A DNA stretch of 22,675 nucleotides from positions 1 through 22,675 of the forward strand of contig JAADFP010000117.1 in assembly GCA_013152825.1 (NCBI GenBank), in the 5' to 3' direction. Below, piece by piece: positions 1-8,271 of this stretch. The notes beneath the pieces were generated by a model, which worked only from the letters and a program-made list of their open reading frames with translations, searched no databases and had not been told where the DNA came from. A program made the translations under genes and the position numbers. Every line of letters starts with the position of its first letter. Position 1 is the stretch's first letter. This DNA comes from Caldisericota bacterium. Its GTDB lineage: Bacteria; CAIJMQ01; JAADFP01.

Positions 1-16
1 ACTCTCCTGGAAAGAG

Positions 17-25
17 TGTTATAAT
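17..25 (+). promoter_or_regulatory. Extended -10 promoter element before amaP
   Basis: TGTTATAAT is a perfect -10 hexamer with an upstream TG. The -35 would lie at or beyond the left edge of the window. Transcription would start near position 32, giving a leader of about 13 nt that holds little more than the AGGAGG Shine-Dalgarno sequence at 34-39. Confidence 0.45.
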
Positions 26-44
26 AAGAGAGAAGGAGGTTGAA

Positions 45-602
45 ATGAAAGCATATACCTATTTTATGGCTATTGTTTCCACTGCCATACTTCTGGCCCT
101 GGGAGTTTTGGCATTTCTCTATACTTCAAACGTGCTTTCCCCCTCGATTGTGAACTATTTTACCGGTACAGGCAAGTGGGTGTTGAGTATAGTAGGGGCT
201 GTCTTTATTCTCCTGGCTCTGGGGGAGATGTATGCCGGCACTAAAGCGATGCGGCAGGAACCTGCAGTATCCTTTGAAAATCCCCTGGGAGAGGTAAGGA
301 TTTCCTATTCGGCAATGGAAGATTACATTCGGAGACTCGTGGTGCAGGAAATTAAAGGAGTAAAAAGAGTGCGGGCGAATGTGAAAGAAACCCGTGCCGG
401 AGTTAACGTTACGGTAAAAGCCGAGGTGCAGGATGGACAGAATATCCCTCGCCTGACAAACGGTCTGCAGGAAAGAGTCTCTTCCTACCTGAAAGATATA
501 CTGGGTATAGCCTCTCTTGCCCAGGTAAGGGTGCATATTACCCGTATTTCTCCCTCCAGAGAAAGGGAAAAGGAAGAGATAAAAGAAGAAGGTGAAAGCT
601 AA
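45..602 (+). CDS. amaP: Asp23/Gls24-family membrane protein, AmaP-like
   Basis: This is a membrane-anchored envelope-stress protein of the AmaP (alkaline shock response membrane anchor) type. Two hydrophobic segments, at about residues 5-27 and 44-62, form an N-terminal hairpin. A soluble Asp23/DUF322-like region follows at about 75-170, with alternating beta strands and a central helix, then a charged Glu/Lys/Arg-rich tail. The length of 185 residues is normal for the family. In Firmicutes AmaP tethers Asp23 to the membrane, but no asp23 partner is visible here. The start has a good AGGAGG at 34-39. The stop overlaps the clpX start as TAATG, so the gene is probably cotranscribed with clpX and lon. 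That pairing with proteases fits an envelope-stress role, which is inferred. Confidence 0.75.
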   Translation: MKAYTYFMAIVSTAILLALGVLAFLYTSNVLSPSIVNYFTGTGKWVLSIVGAVFILLALGEMYAGTKAMRQEPAVSFENPLGEVRISYSAMEDYIRRLVVQEIKGVKRVRANVKETRAGVNVTVKAEVQDGQNIPRLTNGLQERVSSYLKDILGIASLAQVRVHITRISPSREREKEEIKEEGES

Positions 603-1804
603 TGGCAAAAATGAAGTTTGCATACCCCTACTGTTCTTTCTGCGGCAGAAGTCAGAAAGAGGTGAAAAAACTCATCTCTGGCCCGGGGGTATATATATGT
701 GATTCCTGCGTTAAGCTCTGCCTCTCTGTTCTGGGAGAAGAAGAACGACTCCAGGAACCGCTACCGCGTATCCCATCTCCCAAGGAAATAAAAAAGGGAT
801 TGGATGAATACGTGATTGGCCAGGAGAAAACCAAGAAGATACTGGCAGTTGCTGTTTACAACCATTATAAGCGGGTGTACCTCAAGAAAACTACCGTAGA
901 GCTGGAGAAGTCAAATATTTTACTTATTGGCCCTACCGGCTGTGGGAAGACGCTGATGGCACGCACCCTGGCAAAAATACTGCATGTGCCTTTTACCATA
1001 GCGGACGCCACCACTCTTACAGAAGCTGGTTACGTGGGGGAAGACGTGGAGAATATTATACTCAGACTTCTGCAGGCAGCCAATTTTGATGTGGAAAGAG
1101 CAAAGAGAGGGATAATATATATTGATGAGATAGACAAAATTGCCTGCCGGGGCGAATCTCCCTCCATAACCAGGGATGTCTCGGGAGAAGGAGTACAGCA
1201 GGGGTTGCTTAAAATCCTGGAAGGCACAGTGGCGAATGTCCCACCCCAGGGAGGAAGAAAGCATCCGCATCAACAATTTATCCAGGTGGACACTTCCAAC
1301 ATCCTCTTTATCTGCGGGGGTACTTTCGTGGGCCTGGAAGACATAGTACTGAAGAGGCTCTCTAAAAAATCTCTGGGCTTTGTGAAGGGAAGGGATAAAA
1401 GAGTTAGTAGAAGCGAGATTCTCGAGTATGTTGAGCCGGAGGATTTATTAAAGTTTGGCTTAATCCCGGAGTTTGTAGGCCGGCTTCCCGTAATTGCCTC
1501 CTGCCATGCACTGGGAAGAGAAGACCTGATGAGAATACTGGTGGAGCCCAAGAATGCGCTGGTGAAGCAATATAAAGAGTATTTCCGGCTGGAAGGGGTA
1601 ACCCTTAAATTTGATAAAGCATCCCTGGAGTTTATAGCAGATTTGACCATTCGCAGGGGTACTGGAGCACGGGGCTTAAGGGCCATCATGGAAGAGACCA
1701 TGCTTGACCTTATGTACGACCTTACTGCATTTAAAGGACAGGAAATAGTAATAACCAGGAAAATGCTGGATGAAAAACTGACCAAGTTTCGGGAGGTTGC
1801 TTAA
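602..1804 (+). CDS. clpX: ATP-dependent Clp protease ATP-binding subunit ClpX
   Basis: AAA+ unfoldase that recognises tagged substrates, unfolds them with ATP and threads them into ClpP in the cytoplasm. The N-terminal zinc-binding domain has four cysteines at residues 11, 14, 33 and 36. Walker A is GPTGCGKT at 110-117, the pore-1 loop is GYVGED at 143-148 and Walker B is IIYIDE at 171-176. An RKH loop (GGRKHPHQQ) and a sensor-2 segment (GARGLRAIME) are also present. The 400-residue length is close to the usual 410-430. It lies between amaP and lon with TAATG junctions on both sides. clpP and tig, the common upstream neighbours of clpX, are absent from the window, so the partner peptidase must be encoded elsewhere or upstream. 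Confidence 0.96.
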   Translation: MAKMKFAYPYCSFCGRSQKEVKKLISGPGVYICDSCVKLCLSVLGEEERLQEPLPRIPSPKEIKKGLDEYVIGQEKTKKILAVAVYNHYKRVYLKKTTVELEKSNILLIGPTGCGKTLMARTLAKILHVPFTIADATTLTEAGYVGEDVENIILRLLQAANFDVERAKRGIIYIDEIDKIACRGESPSITRDVSGEGVQQGLLKILEGTVANVPPQGGRKHPHQQFIQVDTSNILFICGGTFVGLEDIVLKRLSKKSLGFVKGRDKRVSRSEILEYVEPEDLLKFGLIPEFVGRLPVIASCHALGREDLMRILVEPKNALVKQYKEYFRLEGVTLKFDKASLEFIADLTIRRGTGARGLRAIMEETMLDLMYDLTAFKGQEIVITRKMLDEKLTKFREVA

Positions 1805-4164
1805 TGGCTAAGGTGATTTCCCAGAGAGGAGCAGCAGTATTCTATGCTGTGCCGGTGCGGGATATTGTCATTTTCCCCCACATGATCGTCCCTCTTTTAA
1901 TTGGCAGGACAAAATCCCTCCGTTCCGTGGGAGAGGCAATGAAGAAGACCAGGAAGATTTTCCTGGTGGCCCAGAAAGATGCAGCCAATGAAAACCCTAC
2001 CCCCCAGGATGTTTACAGCGTAGGAACTATTGCCGAGATCTTACAGGTGATAAAACTCCCTGACAATACCCTGAAAGTACTTATAGAAGGTTCCACCCGG
2101 GCAAGGATAGAAGGATTCGTCTCTACTGGCGACTTCTTCCAGGTGCGGGTAATCCCCCTGGAGGAAAAAATGGAATTTTCCCCGGAGCTTGAGGCACTAA
2201 TAAGAACAGTAAAAAAAGAATTTGAAAGGTATGTTCAACTTAACCCCAAGATGCCGGAGGAATTTATTTCCTCTGTACAGCAGATTGAAGAACCGGGCAG
2301 ACTGGCTGATACCATTGCCAGCCATCTCCTGGTGAAGGTAGAAACCAAGCAAAGCGTCCTGGAAGTCTCGGATATTCAGAAAAGACTGCGCAGGCTATCC
2401 GAAATCCTAAACACGGAAATTGAAATCTTGCAGATAGAGAAGAGAATCCAGGATAGAGTACGGGGACAGATTGGAAAAACACAGAAAGAATTCTATCTCC
2501 AGGAACAGATGAAAGCAATACAGAAAGAGCTGGGGAGGGAGGAAGACCCGGAAGTTGTGCGGTTAAGGGAAAAAATTAAAAAGGCTTCCATGCCGAAAGA
2601 GATAGAGGAAAAAGCATTTAACGAACTGGAGAGGCTTACTAAAATGATGCCTTTCTCTCCCGAGGCTACGGTAGTTAGAACTTACCTGGATTGGCTCATC
2701 AGTATTCCCTGGAAAATTACTACCAAGGATAAACTGGAGATAAAAAGAGCAGCCCGGATTCTGGACGAAGACCATTATGGTTTAAAAAAGGTAAAGGAAA
2801 GGGTGCTGGAATTTCTGGCCGTGAGAAAAAATGCACGAAATATAAAAGGACCCATCCTCTGCTTTGTGGGCCCTCCTGGCGTAGGTAAAACCTCGGTAGC
2901 GAAATCAATAGCCCGGGCATTGAGCAGGAAATTTGTCAGGATTTCCCTGGGCGGGGTGAGAGACGAGGCAGAGATAAGGGGACATCGAAGAACTTATATC
3001 GGGGCATTGCCCGGTAAAATTATTCAGGGAATGAAGAGGGCGGGAAGCAAGAACCCGGTGTTTCTCCTGGACGAAGTGGATAAAATGAGCGTGGATTTTC
3101 GCGGGGACCCTTCCGCTGCACTCCTGGAAGTCCTGGACCCGGAACAGAATCATGCCTTTAATGATCACTACCTGGATGTGGATTTTGACCTTTCCCAGGT
3201 AATGTTTATTACCACGGCAAATACTACGTATTCCATCCCCTCTCCCTTGCTCGACCGTATGGAAATAATAGAGTTCTCCGGCTATTCGGAGGATGAAAAG
3301 ATAAAAATTGCCCAGAAGTTTCTCCTGCCCAAGCAAATTAAGGCACATGGTTTCAAAGAAAGTGAAATTTCTATCAGCAGGGAGGCCATAAAGAAGATTA
3401 TCCGGGAGTACACCAGGGAGGCAGGGGTAAGGAATTTAGAAAGGGAGCTTGCAGGAATTCTCCGAAAACTGGCCAGGAAAAAGGTGGAGAAGAAAGGAAA
3501 GGATAAATTCAGGGTTACCAATAGCACCGTGGAAAAATTTCTTGGCCCTCCCCGCTACCGCTACCTGTTCCCCGAGGATAAGAGCGAAATAGGTGTGGCT
3601 ATGGGGTTGGCCTGGACTGAGGCAGGAGGAGAGATTCTTTCTGTAGAGGCTACCACCATGAAAGGAAAGGGAAATCTCCTTTTAACTGGTAAACTGGGAG
3701 AAGTAATGAAAGAATCAGCCCAGGCAGCACTGAGTTTCATCCGCTCGCGTTCTCGCGAGTTAGGATTGGACGAAGAGGTTTACGAGAAGACAGATATACA
3801 CGTGCATGTACCGGAAGGAGCTATCCCCAAGGATGGGCCTTCTGCAGGCATAGCAATATTAATAGCCATGGCTTCTGCTCTTGCCCGGGCGCCCATAGAT
3901 AGTAAAATATCTATGACCGGGGAAATTACCTTAAGAGGCAGGGTGCTTCCAGTGGGGGGGATAAAAACCAAGGTCCTGGCAGCTCATCGCGGGGGAATCA
4001 AGAAGGTAATTCTTCCCAAGGATAATTTCAATGAGCTGGCGGAAATCCCTTCCTATATCAGGAAAGATATAGAATTTATACCGGTAGAAAGTGTGGACGA
4101 AGTCTTGAAGATAACTCTGGAAAAAGTATGGGAAAGGAGTGATATCTCTCTGTTGACTACGTAG
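1804..4164 (+). CDS. lon: ATP-dependent protease Lon (LonA type)
   Basis: Cytoplasmic AAA+ serine protease that degrades damaged and regulatory proteins. An N-terminal LON substrate-binding domain covers about residues 10-205 and is followed by a long coiled-coil linker. Walker A is GPPGVGKT at 356-363, and FLLDEVDKM is the Walker B region. The C-terminal peptidase domain holds the catalytic dyad: Ser680 in PKDGPSAG and Lys723 in GGIKTKVLAAHR, with the same spacing as S679 and K722 of E. coli Lon. The 786-residue length matches E. coli (784). There are no membrane segments, so this is LonA rather than archaeal LonB. It is fused translationally to clpX by a TAATG overlap, which suggests one stress or protein quality-control operon. 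Confidence 0.97.
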   Translation: MAKVISQRGAAVFYAVPVRDIVIFPHMIVPLLIGRTKSLRSVGEAMKKTRKIFLVAQKDAANENPTPQDVYSVGTIAEILQVIKLPDNTLKVLIEGSTRARIEGFVSTGDFFQVRVIPLEEKMEFSPELEALIRTVKKEFERYVQLNPKMPEEFISSVQQIEEPGRLADTIASHLLVKVETKQSVLEVSDIQKRLRRLSEILNTEIEILQIEKRIQDRVRGQIGKTQKEFYLQEQMKAIQKELGREEDPEVVRLREKIKKASMPKEIEEKAFNELERLTKMMPFSPEATVVRTYLDWLISIPWKITTKDKLEIKRAARILDEDHYGLKKVKERVLEFLAVRKNARNIKGPILCFVGPPGVGKTSVAKSIARALSRKFVRISLGGVRDEAEIRGHRRTYIGALPGKIIQGMKRAGSKNPVFLLDEVDKMSVDFRGDPSAALLEVLDPEQNHAFNDHYLDVDFDLSQVMFITTANTTYSIPSPLLDRMEIIEFSGYSEDEKIKIAQKFLLPKQIKAHGFKESEISISREAIKKIIREYTREAGVRNLERELAGILRKLARKKVEKKGKDKFRVTNSTVEKFLGPPRYRYLFPEDKSEIGVAMGLAWTEAGGEILSVEATTMKGKGNLLLTGKLGEVMKESAQAALSFIRSRSRELGLDEEVYEKTDIHVHVPEGAIPKDGPSAGIAILIAMASALARAPIDSKISMTGEITLRGRVLPVGGIKTKVLAAHRGGIKKVILPKDNFNELAEIPSYIRKDIEFIPVESVDEVLKITLEKVWERSDISLLTT

Positions 4165-4172
4165 AACAGAGA
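4147..4172 (+). terminator. Possible weak terminator at the end of lon
   Basis: TCTCTGTT at 4147-4154 pairs with AACAGAGA at 4165-4172 around a 10-nt loop that holds the lon stop region. The T-rich stretch that follows is interrupted (TCATCTTTAACTTTTT), so termination would be leaky. It separates the protease operon from rpmH. Confidence 0.35.
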
Positions 4173-4209
4173 TCATCTTTAACTTTTTAATTTAAAAGGA
4201 GAAGGAATT

Positions 4210-4347
4210 ATGAAAAGGACGTATCAACCCCATAACAGGAGAAGAAAAAGAAAACTCGGTTTTCTTGCTCGCTCCTCAAGTAAAGCAGGAAGAAATATCT
4301 TGATGCGCAGGCGAAGAAGAGGGAGAAAAGTACTCACACCAGCATGA
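4210..4347 (+). CDS. rpmH: 50S ribosomal protein L34
   Basis: Small basic protein of the large ribosomal subunit. The 45 residues start MKRTYQPHNRRRKRK, followed by GFLARSSSKAGRNIL and an Arg-rich RRRRRGRKVLTPA end, which is the full L34 pattern. A strong AAAAGGAG ribosome-binding site lies at about 4195-4202. The TGA stop overlaps the yidD start (ATGA at 4344-4347). In most bacteria rnpA lies between rpmH and yidD, but here there is no room for it. Confidence 0.96.
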   Translation: MKRTYQPHNRRRKRKLGFLARSSSKAGRNILMRRRRRGRKVLTPA

Positions 4348-4553
4348 AAAATCTTCTTATCTGGTTAATAAAGGGATACAGGATTTTTGTTTCTCCTATC
4401 CTGCCCCCTTCCTGCAGGTTCTATCCGAGCTGCTCGGAATACTGCATAGAATCTTTGCAGAAGAAAGGGGTGCTAAAGGGTATGTGGATGGGGATAAGGA
4501 GAGTGGTGAGGTGTCATCCCTTTTCTCCTGGCGGTTATGACCCGGTGAAATAA
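4344..4553 (+). CDS. yidD: Membrane protein insertion efficiency factor YidD
   Basis: Small membrane-associated protein that helps YidC-dependent insertion of inner-membrane proteins. The 69 residues show the complete family signature: an amphipathic N-terminus (LLIWLIKGYRIFVSPIL), the cysteine motif CRFYPSCSEYC, a helix around KGVLKG, and the RCHPFSPGGYDPV end. Its start overlaps the rpmH stop by 4 nt and yidC begins 12 nt after its stop, so rpmH, yidD and yidC are probably cotranscribed. Confidence 0.95.
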   Translation: MKNLLIWLIKGYRIFVSPILPPSCRFYPSCSEYCIESLQKKGVLKGMWMGIRRVVRCHPFSPGGYDPVK

Positions 4554-4565
4554 ATTTAAATAATC

Positions 4566-6266
4566 ATGGATAAAAAAACACTTTATATATTTCTGTTGCT
4601 TTTTTTCTTTCTGCTCCTGATTCAGTATTCATCGCGTCTGAATCCTCCCAAGCAGGAGAAGCAGCCGGAAAAAGCCGTTGTTTCCGTGGTCTCTCCTCTG
4701 GGTAAAGAAGCAGATATAAAAAGCAGTCATCGCACTTCCCTGGTAGAAGACTGGGGAAGGCTGGAGGTTTCCAGCTGGGGAGGAGTATCCAGTTGCCGCC
4801 TGAGGGATTTTAAGGAGAGGGATTATGCTCTCACGACCCTGGCGGAAGAAGAAAAGAAATTGAAGGCATCTTATCCCCGTCTTTCCCAGCAGGAGAAGGC
4901 CATAGCCTCCTATCGCCTTGCCAAGCTGGAAAAATCGTATAAGTATTTTGAGAATTATGCTGGCAAAGAGGTGGAATTGGTGTCCTTCCCGGAGGTTTTC
5001 TGGGCACATCTGCCCCCTTACTTTACCTACACGGATCCCCGCGGCATTCCCCTTATCTCTGACAGTGCCCGTTCTCCTTATAAAATAAAAAAGCAGGGAA
5101 AGAAAATAATTCTGGAAAGGGAGGTAGAAGGGATAACCATAATCAAGGAATTTTCTCCTTCCTCTTCTCCCTACCTGGTAAACTGTAGAATCCAGTTAAA
5201 AAGTTCCTCCTCGCTTCCTCCCGGGAATGTCAGGGTCTCGGTGGGCCCTGATGTAGGCTATAGGGAAGGTGGTAGAACCTATGCCTACGAGGGCCCGGTG
5301 GCTTATATCGACGGCAAGTATCAGAAAGTAACCTTCTCACGCCGGGAGAAAGGCAAAAAGAGCGAAATTGTAAAATACGGTAAGGTAGACTGGGTGGCCA
5401 TACAAAATACCTACTTTACCCAGATATTACTTCCCAAAGATTCAGAGATAGCCTGGTTTTCTAAGAATGAGTACGATGAATACCTGTCTGGCATACAATG
5501 GGAGGTGCCTGTCGAGAGCAAGAAAAACAGCAGATCCTTTGAATTTTCCCTTTATTTCGGGCCTAAAAAAATAGAACCGCTCAGGACCCTGGGAAAGAAT
5601 GCAGAATTTATCGTTGACCTGGGTTACTTTGGCAACCTTTTCCGCATAATTTATGTTTTGAAGGCCCTTTACCGGCTTACCCATAACTACGGATGGGCTA
5701 TAGTACTGCTTACCATTATGGTAAACCTGGTGCTCCTGCCGCTCTCTCTAAAGAGTTTCCACTCTATGAAGGCAATGCAGAAATTGCATCCCCAGGTAGA
5801 GGAACTGAAAAAGAAGCTCAGGGATAATCCCCAGAAGCTGAACAAGGAGATAATGGAGCTCTACCGTAAACGGGGGGTTAGTCCTCTGGGGGGCTGTCTA
5901 CCCATGGTCTTCCAGATGCCGGTGTTTTTTGCCCTTTTTACCACTTTGCGAAGTGCGATAGAGTTAAGAGGAGCACCTTTTATCTGGTGGATTAAAGACC
6001 TATCCCTCCCTGATACCCTTTTCGTCCTAAAGGGATTTCCCATTCATATACTTCCCATACTCATGGGAGGAGCCACCCTGCTCCAGCAGAGATTAACCGG
6101 GTCAGAGGCGCAGAACCCCATGATGTCTTCCTTTATGCCTATCTTTTTGCTGTTCATCTTTTATAATTTCCCCTCCGGCTTGGTACTCTACTGGTTTGTA
6201 AATAGTATTCTTAGTATAATACAGCAGGTATGGGTGTTAAAGTTCTCCTCTATCTCCTCTTCCTGA
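4566..6266 (+). CDS. yidC: Membrane protein insertase YidC (Oxa1 family)
   Basis: Inner-membrane insertase that works with or without SecYEG. It has an N-terminal transmembrane helix at about residues 4-20, a large periplasmic beta-sandwich domain (about 60-340) typical of Gram-negative YidC, and then the conserved five-helix core from about residue 360. The core contains the cytosolic coiled coil (KLHPQVEELKKKL), the GVSPLGGCLPM segment and a final YWFVNSILSIIQQ helix. Length is 566 (E. coli 548). In the first core helix the expected groove arginine (E. coli R366) appears to be Asn387, in TIMVNLVLLPL. There is no clear Shine-Dalgarno sequence, so translation is probably coupled to yidD. The last 37 nt overlap the next gene. 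Confidence 0.95.
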   Translation: MDKKTLYIFLLLFFFLLLIQYSSRLNPPKQEKQPEKAVVSVVSPLGKEADIKSSHRTSLVEDWGRLEVSSWGGVSSCRLRDFKERDYALTTLAEEEKKLKASYPRLSQQEKAIASYRLAKLEKSYKYFENYAGKEVELVSFPEVFWAHLPPYFTYTDPRGIPLISDSARSPYKIKKQGKKIILEREVEGITIIKEFSPSSSPYLVNCRIQLKSSSSLPPGNVRVSVGPDVGYREGGRTYAYEGPVAYIDGKYQKVTFSRREKGKKSEIVKYGKVDWVAIQNTYFTQILLPKDSEIAWFSKNEYDEYLSGIQWEVPVESKKNSRSFEFSLYFGPKKIEPLRTLGKNAEFIVDLGYFGNLFRIIYVLKALYRLTHNYGWAIVLLTIMVNLVLLPLSLKSFHSMKAMQKLHPQVEELKKKLRDNPQKLNKEIMELYRKRGVSPLGGCLPMVFQMPVFFALFTTLRSAIELRGAPFIWWIKDLSLPDTLFVLKGFPIHILPILMGGATLLQQRLTGSEAQNPMMSSFMPIFLLFIFYNFPSGLVLYWFVNSILSIIQQVWVLKFSSISSS

Positions 6267-7303
6267 TTATCTCTTTCCCCCTTTATCCCAGCTGGAGGAC
6301 TGACTTCCAGATAAAAGGTGAGAACATGGAGGTGGCCCCTTTACTCAAGCTGCTCCCCGTTTTCTCCCGGAACCAGAGATGGAAGATAGAGGGTAGAGTA
6401 AGCCCGGATCTTAAAATAAGCGGGGATGGAGAGGTTTTAAATATTCAGGGGGAAGTTGAGTATCAAGACCTTTCTGTTACCCAAACACAGGGTAAGTTTT
6501 ATCTCTATTCCCCTTCTCTAAGCCTGAAAGAATTAAGAATTGAGCGGAAGGAAAAGAAGTGGAAGATTGACCTGGTGCTTACCTCGCCGGAAATAGACTA
6601 CCTGGGGTTTAGCTTCAAAAACGTGAATGCCCTCCTAACTATAGAAGAGGGGAATCTTACGCTGAAATCGTTAACCTGCGTGCTGGGAGAGGGGAAAATT
6701 CACGTAGAGGGAAAGATAGATTTGACAGACCCTAAGCTCCCCCTGGATTTTAAAGGTAAAGGGGAAGATATAAAACTGGAGAATATATCCTTTCATCCGG
6801 GTAAAGGCAGATTACACGTCCGCTTTCGTATAAGGGGAAATGGCATTGATCCTGCCTCATTAAATGGCTGGGCAAAGTTAGAGGTGAAAAATGCTGAATT
6901 AGGCCGGCTTCCTGTAATTCTGGAGATATTTACCCTGCTTTTCAAGGGTTCCTCCCGGGTCTCTTTGCATTCGGCAAAAGGGGATTTCAAAATCCGGGAA
7001 GGGTTTGCTTATACCGATAACCTGGAGTTGAAGGGAAGGGGCGTCTCTGTTTTAGCCAAAGGATATGTGGGCTGGAATCGGAAATTGGATTTTTTGATTT
7101 TTTTCAAGATGTCCCAGGAATTATTGAGATTTACCCCCCTGACAAAACTGGTGGGAATGGTAATTGACCAGCTGGGGAATGGGTTGGTGAGGTTGAGGGT
7201 AACCGGTACAATAAATAACCGACAATACACCATAGTTCCCTTTGCTCTGGGAGGGGACCTGGGAGAGCTTTTCAAGAAAATACTCGGGATAGATAACAAT
7301 TAG
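6230..7303 (+). CDS. AsmA-like / DUF3971-type envelope protein
   Basis: Probably an envelope protein of the AsmA/TamB/YhdP group, which is linked to lipid transport and outer-membrane upkeep in diderms. A hydrophobic N-terminus (LLYLLFLIISFPLYP, residues 6-20) is a signal peptide or anchor. The rest alternates beta strands with recurring patterns such as ISGDGEVLNIQGEVEY and EGKIDLTDPKLPLDFKGKG, which is the repeat style of AsmA beta-groove proteins. The C-terminal quarter (RGVSVLAKGYVGW, then the VTGTINN.QYTIVPF stretch) resembles the AsmA C-terminal domain. The chosen start overlaps yidC by 37 nt; a later Met at 6327 would remove the signal sequence and is less likely. Family assignment rests on pattern, not on a single motif. 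Confidence 0.6.
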   Translation: MGVKVLLYLLFLIISFPLYPSWRTDFQIKGENMEVAPLLKLLPVFSRNQRWKIEGRVSPDLKISGDGEVLNIQGEVEYQDLSVTQTQGKFYLYSPSLSLKELRIERKEKKWKIDLVLTSPEIDYLGFSFKNVNALLTIEEGNLTLKSLTCVLGEGKIHVEGKIDLTDPKLPLDFKGKGEDIKLENISFHPGKGRLHVRFRIRGNGIDPASLNGWAKLEVKNAELGRLPVILEIFTLLFKGSSRVSLHSAKGDFKIREGFAYTDNLELKGRGVSVLAKGYVGWNRKLDFLIFFKMSQELLRFTPLTKLVGMVIDQLGNGLVRLRVTGTINNRQYTIVPFALGGDLGELFKKILGIDNN

Positions 7304-7309
7304 CGTAAC

Positions 7310-7331
7310 AAATGTTTCACGTGAAACATTT
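7310..7331. promoter_or_regulatory. parS: parS centromere site
   Basis: The 16-bp consensus TGTTTCACGTGAAACA is present without mismatch at 7313-7328, inside a perfect 22-bp palindrome. ParB binds this site, loads as a CTP-dependent clamp and spreads, and so directs chromosome segregation with ParA. It lies 164 bp before parA, in a typical cis position. The palindrome is followed by TATTTT, so it could also act as a hairpin at the end of the yidC operon. Confidence 0.95.
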
Positions 7332-7407
7332 ATTTTGGTATTATATAAGCAGTAAACAGTGAACAGGGAGAGGGAGAGCGGCTTCCTGTTTCTTGGTTTA
7401 GGATTTG

Positions 7408-7452
7408 TTCCGAAGCCCCGATATAATGTTGGGGTACGGGATTCCTTCGGAA
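7408..7452. repeat. Nested inverted repeat in the parA leader
   Basis: TTCCGAAG at 7408-7415 and CTTCGGAA at 7445-7452 are perfect inverted arms. Just inside them CCCC (7416-7419) pairs with GGGG (7431-7434). A TATAAT sits in the loop at 7422-7427, 68 nt before parA, but no good -35 precedes it. The structure could be an RNA hairpin in the parA leader, a cruciform over a promoter, or a small repeat element. Confidence 0.5.
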
Positions 7453-7454
7453 AG

Positions 7455-7486
7455 TTTAGGGTTTAGAGTTTAGGATTTAGAGTTTA
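7455..7486 (+). repeat. 7-bp tandem repeats, TTTAGRR type
   Basis: Four consecutive heptads, TTTAGGG, TTTAGAG, TTTAGGA and TTTAGAG, are followed by a partial TTTA and end 8 bp before the parA start. A fifth TTTAGGA lies at 7397-7403, upstream of the inverted repeat. The array fills the space where a ribosome-binding site for parA would be expected. Confidence 0.7.
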
Positions 7487-7494
7487 TTAATTAC

Positions 7495-8271
7495 ATGGGT
7501 GTCATAATAGCAGTAGCTAACCAGAAAGGCGGGGTGGGAAAGACTACCACGGCAGTGAATTTATCCACCGCTCTTGCGCTGCATAAAAAGAAGGTGTTGC
7601 TGGTGGACTTTGACCCACAGGGGAATGCTACCACTGGCATGGGGGTGGAGAAAAGTGTATTAAAGTTTACTGTATACGACTCCCTTATCAACAATTTGTC
7701 CCTGCGAGACCTGCTTATTCCCACTGCTACCCCTCTTCTGTATATTATTCCCGCCAATCTTGACCTGGCGGGAGCAGAAGTGGAATTGGCAGGGCTAACA
7801 CACAGAGAAAGCGTATTGCAGAACAAACTAAAAGAAATCAAAGACGAGTTTGATTATATCATTATAGACTGTCCTCCTTCCCTGGGGCTTCTTACCCTGA
7901 ATGCCCTGGTCTCAGCAGAATCGCTCTTAGTTCCCGTGCAATGCGAATATTATGCCATGGAAGGGCTGGTGCAATTATTTGGGGTGATAAGAGAGATTAA
8001 AGACTCGCTTAATTCCCGCCTGAGAATCCTTGGCATACTCCTTACCATGGCAGACAGGAGAACTAATCTTACCCAGCAGGTAATAGCGGAAATAAGAAGG
8101 CACTTCCCCAGGGAAGCACTCCGTACGGTAATCCCCAGGAATATACGCGTGAGTGAGTCCCCCAGCTATGGTAAGCCGGTGGTCTTGTACGACCCCAGGT
8201 GTAGTGGAGCCAAATCGTACCGTAAACTTACAAGAGAGGTGATAAAACGTGTCCAAAAAAGGATTGGGTAA
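7495..8271 (+). CDS. parA: Chromosome partitioning ATPase ParA (Soj)
   Basis: Deviant Walker-type ATPase that binds DNA non-specifically as an ATP dimer and moves ParB-parS complexes; ParB stimulates its ATPase. The deviant Walker A is KGGVGKTT at residues 11-18, with signature Lys11 and catalytic Lys16. VDFDPQGN at 37-44 carries the A' aspartates and IIIDCPPSLG with Asp125 is Walker B. At 258 residues it has no N-terminal helix-turn-helix, so it is the short chromosomal Soj type rather than the plasmid type. There is no Shine-Dalgarno sequence before the ATG; heptad repeats lie there instead. parB begins 23 nt before this gene ends. Confidence 0.96.
   Translation: MGVIIAVANQKGGVGKTTTAVNLSTALALHKKKVLLVDFDPQGNATTGMGVEKSVLKFTVYDSLINNLSLRDLLIPTATPLLYIIPANLDLAGAEVELAGLTHRESVLQNKLKEIKDEFDYIIIDCPPSLGLLTLNALVSAESLLVPVQCEYYAMEGLVQLFGVIREIKDSLNSRLRILGILLTMADRRTNLTQQVIAEIRRHFPREALRTVIPRNIRVSESPSYGKPVVLYDPRCSGAKSYRKLTREVIKRVQKRIG

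Noticed and set aside
1..11. ACTCTCCTGGA at the left edge as another copy of the 78-nt repeat
   Set aside because: Only 11 nt match and the sequence then diverges completely.
4153..4181. TTGACT at 4153-4158 as a -35 for rpmH
   Set aside because: No acceptable -10 lies 16-19 bp downstream, and the sequence overlaps the hairpin at the end of lon.
7561..7572. TTATCCACC as a DnaA box
   Set aside because: It is a single, imperfect match inside the parA coding sequence, with no cluster nearby.
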